From Albifimbria verrucaria (Eukaryota; Ascomycota; Sordariomycetes; Hypocreales; Stachybotryaceae), in NCBI GenBank assembly GCA_020081605.1, contig JAHREC010000009.1, positions 3,224,001 to 3,288,000 of the forward strand: DNA of 64,000 nucleotides, read 5' to 3'. The notes beneath the pieces were generated by a model. The model was given only the letters and a program-made list of their open reading frames with translations, was not told the origin of the DNA and ran no database searches. Both the position numbers and the translations under genes were made by a program. Numbering within the stretch: position 1 is the stretch's first letter; every line of letters begins with the position of its first letter. Of this stretch, positions 59,116 to 64,000 are shown piece by piece.

Positions 59116-60857
59116 ATGCGGTCCCTGGAGCTCGTTCGCGCTGCGACGCTCGTCGCCCTGGCCGCCGAGCCGGTTGCCCTCGCAGTGGAATTACCCAGAG
59201 CAGTTGGCGGAAATGGCTTCATTTACATGCCCGTGTCCCCGGTCGATCGCCCGAAGAGCGCCAGCAGGCGCCGAGATGGCAACGCCTACGTGACAGTGTT
59301 AGAAAACATGGATTCCTTTTATGCCACAGTCGGTGAGTGACGCAGGACGCGGTCTACTGTTGAAAGCTATCAAGTGCTCGGTCTAACGTGGAACCTCTCC
59401 TTGCTACCGTAAAGTCTCCATCGGCAACCCTCCTCAAAATGTGACGGTCCTTGTCGACACGGGCTCCAGCGAGCTATGGGTTAACCCAAACTGTCGAACG
59501 GCGGGTAGTCAATCGGAATATCAACAGTGCGTTTCTTTCGGCGAATACAACCCCGACGACTCAAATACGCCACCTGTCGGACCCTTCGGCAGCGAGCAGA
59601 TCAATTACGGAGACCCGACCGACGCGTCAACGCAGACGTCAGTCGACATCGAATACTTCGCCGACGATGTGGCTCTGGGAAGCGCTCAAGTGCGCAATCA
59701 GACATTTGGCGTCGTCACCTCCAGCCAGGGCCAGTCGCAGGGCATTATGGGTCTTGCACCTGATCTGCAGGCAGGATTCGATAACGAAGGTCCATACAGT
59801 CTCCTTCTCAACAGCATGGCGAAGCAGGGCGTCATTAACAGCCGAGTCTTCGCCCTTGATCTGCGACATGCCGAGTCCGAGACAGGAGCCGTTGTGTACG
59901 GTGGCTTCGACCGCAACAAGTTCATCGGAGCGTTGGAGAAGCTACCCATCGCGCGGGGCATCAACAACGAATACCGCCTGGGCGTAAACCTGACCTCGAT
60001 AGGTCTTTCGCAGGCGGGCGGCAAGTCGCAGCGGTTCTCGGTCACGGGTGACGATGCCAACGTGATGCTGGATTCGGGCACGACATTAACCCGAATGCGT
60101 AGCAGGGTGGCATACCCGATCTTGCGAGCGATAGGTGCACAGAGCGACGGCGAGGGCTACTTTGTTGTGCCATGCTCACTGCGACGATCAGGTGGCAGCG
60201 TAGACTTTGGCTTCGGCGACAAAGTGGTGCGAGTGCCCTACAGCGACTTCATCCTCGACGTTGGCTCGCCCGAGTATTGCTACGTTGGCATGGTCATCAC
60301 GCAAGACCAGCAGATTCTCGGCGACTCGGTGCTACGGGCAGGATACTTTGTGTTCGACTGGGACAACCAGGAGGTGCACATTGCGCAGGCGGCGAACTGT
60401 GGCGACAGCGATATTGTGACGGTGGGCTCCGGAACCGACTCCGTGCCCAGCTCAACAGGTCAATGCGCCGAGAGCGATGCTGCGTTTACATCGCAGCCGG
60501 CTTCCGGTGAGGTAAGTATTTGTACTGTCCAGGGATTATTGATTGAACCGGCATTGCTAACACCATGGACAGCCTACTCTGGGCATCACTGGATCTGCCG
60601 TCGTCATCACGGCACCGTACACGACGGTATACACGGTGACATCGTGCCCTGCCTTTGACCGAGATTGCGAGACGGGTCGGGCGACAACGGAGACGGTGAC
60701 GGGAGACGCGACGATAACCGTCTCGGCTGGAGGCGACGGCGGAGGAGGTGACGGAGGTGACGGTGGAGACGGCGACTCGGCCAGCTCACGCATGGGCACC
60801 TCGGCGCTTCTGGTGGCCGGGCTCAGTGCGTTGGCCGGCGCGTTTTTGATGCTGTAG
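59116..60857 (+). CDS. GPI-anchored aspartic protease (A1, yapsin-like)
   Basis: Cell-surface pepsin-fold protease. The start is the ATG at 59116, which opens a signal peptide (MRSLELVRAATLVALAAEPV). The first catalytic Asp is in VLVDTGSSELWV and the second in VMLDSGTTLTRM; FNEY-like flap and GIMGLAPD, ILGDSVLRAGYFVFD are in place. Introns 59333-59414 and 60512-60572 join in phase. The last exon has a Thr-rich stalk, a Gly/Asp repeat near 60725-60780 and a hydrophobic end (TSALLVAGLSALAGAFLML) typical of a GPI-anchor signal. No frameshift is needed over the 405-codon main exon, in contrast to most genes here. Total about 520 residues. Likely roles are wall-protein processing or shedding. Confidence 0.92.
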
Positions 60858-61801
60858 GTGCGGCATTTGTACAATCATTATTACGGGGTTTGGGCGGCGT
60901 TTAGACCGATTCAGCATTGGGATATTTTTGGTGGTTCATGATACAGCGATGGATTTTTCTCGGTGTTTTTACGTCAGGGCTGGACAGACAGAGGCCAGTA
61001 GGTACCAACCAAATCCACTGTCAAACAGTTAGTCAGGTAGTCACACAGTACCTATGGAATACAACGGCCAAGTACACTCTCGGTCACATACTTTACATGA
61101 ACCTCTGTCTCTCCTCTCTCTTTCAAGTACCTACACAGTAGCTTGGTAACCTCTGGCTCCCAAATGTCGAATCTACCTCCGTCACTGTGTCCACCCTCTC
61201 TGTCATGCAATCAATTCAGCATTCCAGATATCTATCTCACCACGTGGAATCTGCAAACTTACCGTAGCGTCGGGATCCTTCCGTCTTCAATCAAACCCCT
61301 TGCTCGATTACATCCAAAATGCCTCACGCAATCTGCCCAATGGCTCTACCCGTTCGCCCATGGGGTCTAGTCGTGACATGAACCCCGTCCAGCACCCGCT
61401 GTGGACTGGTCCATCGGAGGCATTACAAAATATCTCGGGACGCCTGAAGCTCGAGTCAGTGTGGGGCTGCCAGAATCGCCAATCCCGCGTTTCCCCGGCC
61501 TTCGGACACGCGACTCGAGAACCCCTGGCCCTTGGACAATGCGGAGAACGCGGGGGTCCTGGGGCACGCTACGGTAGTTGCTGAAGTTACTGGCTGTTAA
61601 AAGAGCTTCAGGACCCTTCCGAATCCTGGTTGCACTGATTAGCTTGGTGAGCTTACGGACCAGGGATCTGTCGTCATTCTCGTCCAGCTTCTGTCCATTC
61701 CTCTCCTCACTCTCCATCTCTCTCTCCTTCGGACCCAACACTCTTGGACTTCGTCCTTGGCTTCCTCCTCATCTAGCCCACGAGCCGCTCCTTCAGACAC
61801 A
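60858..61801. other. Spacer
   Basis: Between two plus-strand genes. Pyrimidine-rich from about 61670 to 61800, as is common just upstream of fungal start codons. No gene seen. Confidence 0.4.
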
Positions 61802-63838
61802 ATGGTTTTCGCACCGCCATCGTGGGTCCCGCAATTGCCCAGTAAAGCTCCCATCCTTTACCCCAATTGCAACCACCGCTGACCCTCTTCTTCCCTGCAG
61901 GTCCTCCCGACTCCATCACTCTCGAGGAGTTCGTAAATAATGAGCGCTGGGGTCGTCGCTCAATCGCTTCGTCGCGGAACCCTTACACCTGTGGCTTTAC
62001 TGGCAAGACCTACACACTTGCCGATGTCCAGCGCCGGACCTCGTACCTCGCGCGCGCTATCGGCAAACGCCTCGGCTTCAACCCCCACGAAGGTACCGAG
62101 TGGGATCGTGTTGTCGCCCTCTACTCCTTGAACACTGTCAGTAGATCCATGAACTGGCAACGAACCAATTGGCACCGAACTTACTCTCTGCAATCAGATC
62201 GACTATGTTCCCTTTACCCACGCCGTCCACCGCCTCTCTGGTATCGTCACCCCCGCCAGTGCCGCCTACTCCCCGCCGAGCTTGAGCACCAGCTCCGCTC
62301 GTCCGGCGCCTCCGCCCTGTTCACTTGCGTTGCTCTGCTTGACAACGCCCGAAAGGCCGCCTCTGCCGCTGGAATACCTGAGGAACGGATCTTTCTTCTC
62401 GCCTTGCCAGATCAGCCCGAGGCAAAGAAGCTTCCATACCCCACGATAGATGACCTCGTTGAAGAGGGTAAAGGCTTGCCCGAAGTGCCACCTCTGAACT
62501 GGGCCCCTGGTCAGGGCGCAAGGCAGCCAGCCTACCTGTGCTACTCCAGCGGAACCTCTGGTTTGCCTGTAGGTTCTGTTCCTCCCGGCTCATGGGTTAT
62601 GTCGCTTACATTCATTTTTCACAGAAAGCTGTCATGGTCTCTCACTATAACGTCATTGCCAATATCCTTCAGGTAACGACTTTCGAGACTGTCTCCCGAA
62701 AAGAACTCGGCATCGATACCCATGCTGTTGTCGGCCTTCTCCCATTCAGCCACATCTATGGTTTGTCCCTGGTCGCTCACGTAGCCCACTATCGCGGCGA
62801 CGGCGTTATTGTGCTCCCTCGCTTCGAGCTCAAATCGTTCCTCAATGCCGTACAGCGCTTCAAAATTGAGCAACTGAGCGTCGTACCCCAATTCTCATTC
62901 AGATGTTGACTCACCAGGATGAGTGCCGCAAGTATGACCTCAGCAGCGTGAGGTGGGTGTACAGTGGTGCAGCACCTTTGGGACGCGAGACGGTCGATGA
63001 CCTACTAAAAGCCTATCCTCACTGGCACGTTGGCCAAGGATATGGTACGTAAATCACTTGACGAGTCTCGATTCGTCGTTCCTTAAATGTGGTTCTAATT
63101 CCATTCTCCAGGTATGACCGAATGTTCGCCCACCGTCGTCAGCACAAGCGAAACCGACACCCTCTTCGGATCCTCTGGCAGTCTTCTTCCCGGTTCCACA
63201 GCTAAAGTCATTGACCTCGAGGGCAACGAAGTTACAGAGTGCGAGAAGCGCGGCGAGCTCCTTGTCCAATCTCCAGCCGTTGTCCTCGGTTACCTCAACA
63301 ATGAAAAGGCCAACGCCGAGACTTTCGTATGGCACAACGATGGCCGCTGGCTGCGCACTGGTGATGAAGTTTTGGTGCGCAAGTCGCCCAAGGGTCATGA
63401 GCACTTTTTATCGTGGATCGCATTAAGGAGCTCATCAAAGTCAAGGTAAGAGGATCGCATCGTCCTCCTACAAATGTCAAAATTTAACTAACTCACAATC
63501 TACAGGGCCACCAAGTTGCTCCTGCCGAGCTCGAAGGCCACCTTCTTAGCCACACTGCCGTTGCTGACTGCGCTGTGATCCCTGTCGACGATGACCGGGC
63601 GGGTGAAGTTCCCAAGGCGTTCATTGTCCGCTCCAGCGAGGCCGCCAACCAACCAGAGGAAAAGGTGGCCGCGGAGATTCTACGCCACGTTGAGGAGCAT
63701 AAGGCCCGGCACAAGTGGCTCAAGGGTGGTGTCGAGTTTATCGATGTTATTCCCAAGAGCCCGAGTGGAAAGATCTTGAGGAGACTGCTCCGGGATAGAG
63801 AGAGGCAGGCCAGGAAGGCCAAGGGTCCCAAGTTGTAA
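61802..63838 (+). CDS. 4-coumarate:CoA-ligase-like acyl-CoA synthetase, peroxisomal
   Basis: Adenylate-forming enzyme that activates an aromatic or fatty carboxylic acid to its CoA thioester via an AMP intermediate. A short first exon ([13 protein letters not shown]) leads to [11 protein letters not shown]. The core motif is [21 protein letters not shown]; further ANL motifs are [30 protein letters not shown], and [20 protein letters not shown], with the catalytic Lys region [13 protein letters not shown]. The C-terminal PKL resembles a PTS1 peroxisomal signal. Introns: 61842-61900, 62137-62197, 62579-62624, 63045-63111 and 63446-63505, all GT-AG and in phase. One base is missing in C4 at 62886-62889 and one in T5 at 63405-63409. 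About 575 residues after repair. The acid substrate cannot be told from sequence. Confidence 0.92.
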
Positions 63839-64000
63839 GATGAGTTATGACATGAAGCGTTCGTCACATTTTTACCAATATTATTGCATCCATTATCTGC
63901 ATCTACCAGCGCCTGCTTGTTTCGTTTCAATTGCGCAACCTATGATATTGCTCTCCGTTGCTCATTAGTGAAGTGCAAGTTGAAGCTCTCCTCCGATGAC

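Noticed and set aside
1..64000. CRISPR array, operon or bacterial insertion sequence
   Set aside because: No regularly spaced repeats and no transposase. Introns and gene types show a fungal nuclear genome.

Overview
The window is nuclear DNA of a filamentous ascomycete (Pezizomycotina, probably Sordariomycetes). The evidence is short GT-AG introns of about 45-180 nt with CTAAC-like branch sites, HET-domain and DUF7708 proteins, a CFEM-like protein, a GPI-anchored aspartic protease and a pectate lyase carrying a fungal cellulose-binding domain. There are no operons, and intergenic DNA is punctuated by very AT-rich islands of the kind left by repeat-induced point mutation (RIP).

Layout. 0-16 kb is accessory and partly decayed: pectate lyase, an atypical kinase-like protein, an M20 peptidase, a 5'-truncated saccharopine reductase (LYS9-like), an AAA+ ATPase, a DUF7708/NACHT-like protein and a fragment resembling tyrosyl-tRNA synthetase, separated by AT islands. 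15.6-23 kb holds Nudix(-), HET(+), Nudix(+) and a RelA/SpoT-domain protein(+). 25-38.5 kb carries a secreted subtilase, an F-box protein, a chymotrypsin-like/retropepsin-like fusion divergent from a membrane protein, a CFEM-like surface protein and a kinase-like protein. 38.7-46.8 kb is a conserved housekeeping block: MIX17-type CHCH protein, erasin-like UBX protein, SURF1/Shy1, CENP-T and dihydroorotase. 48-57.4 kb is accessory again: a small cysteine-rich secreted protein, two HET genes and a cytochrome P450. 59-63.8 kb has a GPI-anchored aspartic protease and a peroxisomal 4-coumarate:CoA-ligase-like enzyme.

One technical point decides how the window should be read. Nearly every multi-exon gene, including essential ones (dihydroorotase, CENP-T, SURF1), is broken by frameshifts. 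Nearly all those examined are repaired by adding one base, most often to a homopolymer of four or five; none clearly needs a base removed. The simplest reading is uncorrected homopolymer deletions in the assembly. Most broken genes are therefore annotated as CDS with frameshifts; only loci with real truncation are called pseudogenes.

Functionally the window mixes plant-polymer and protein degradation (pectate lyase-CBM1, subtilase, aspartic protease), non-self recognition or cell-death type genes (three HET, one DUF7708/NACHT-like, one AAA+), and possible nucleotide signalling (RelA/SpoT and two Nudix proteins flanking a HET gene). The most unusual items are the RelA/SpoT-Nudix-HET neighbourhood, the protease fusion with a GDCGS active-site motif, and a surface protein whose intron retention would swap a transmembrane tail for a GPI-type tail.
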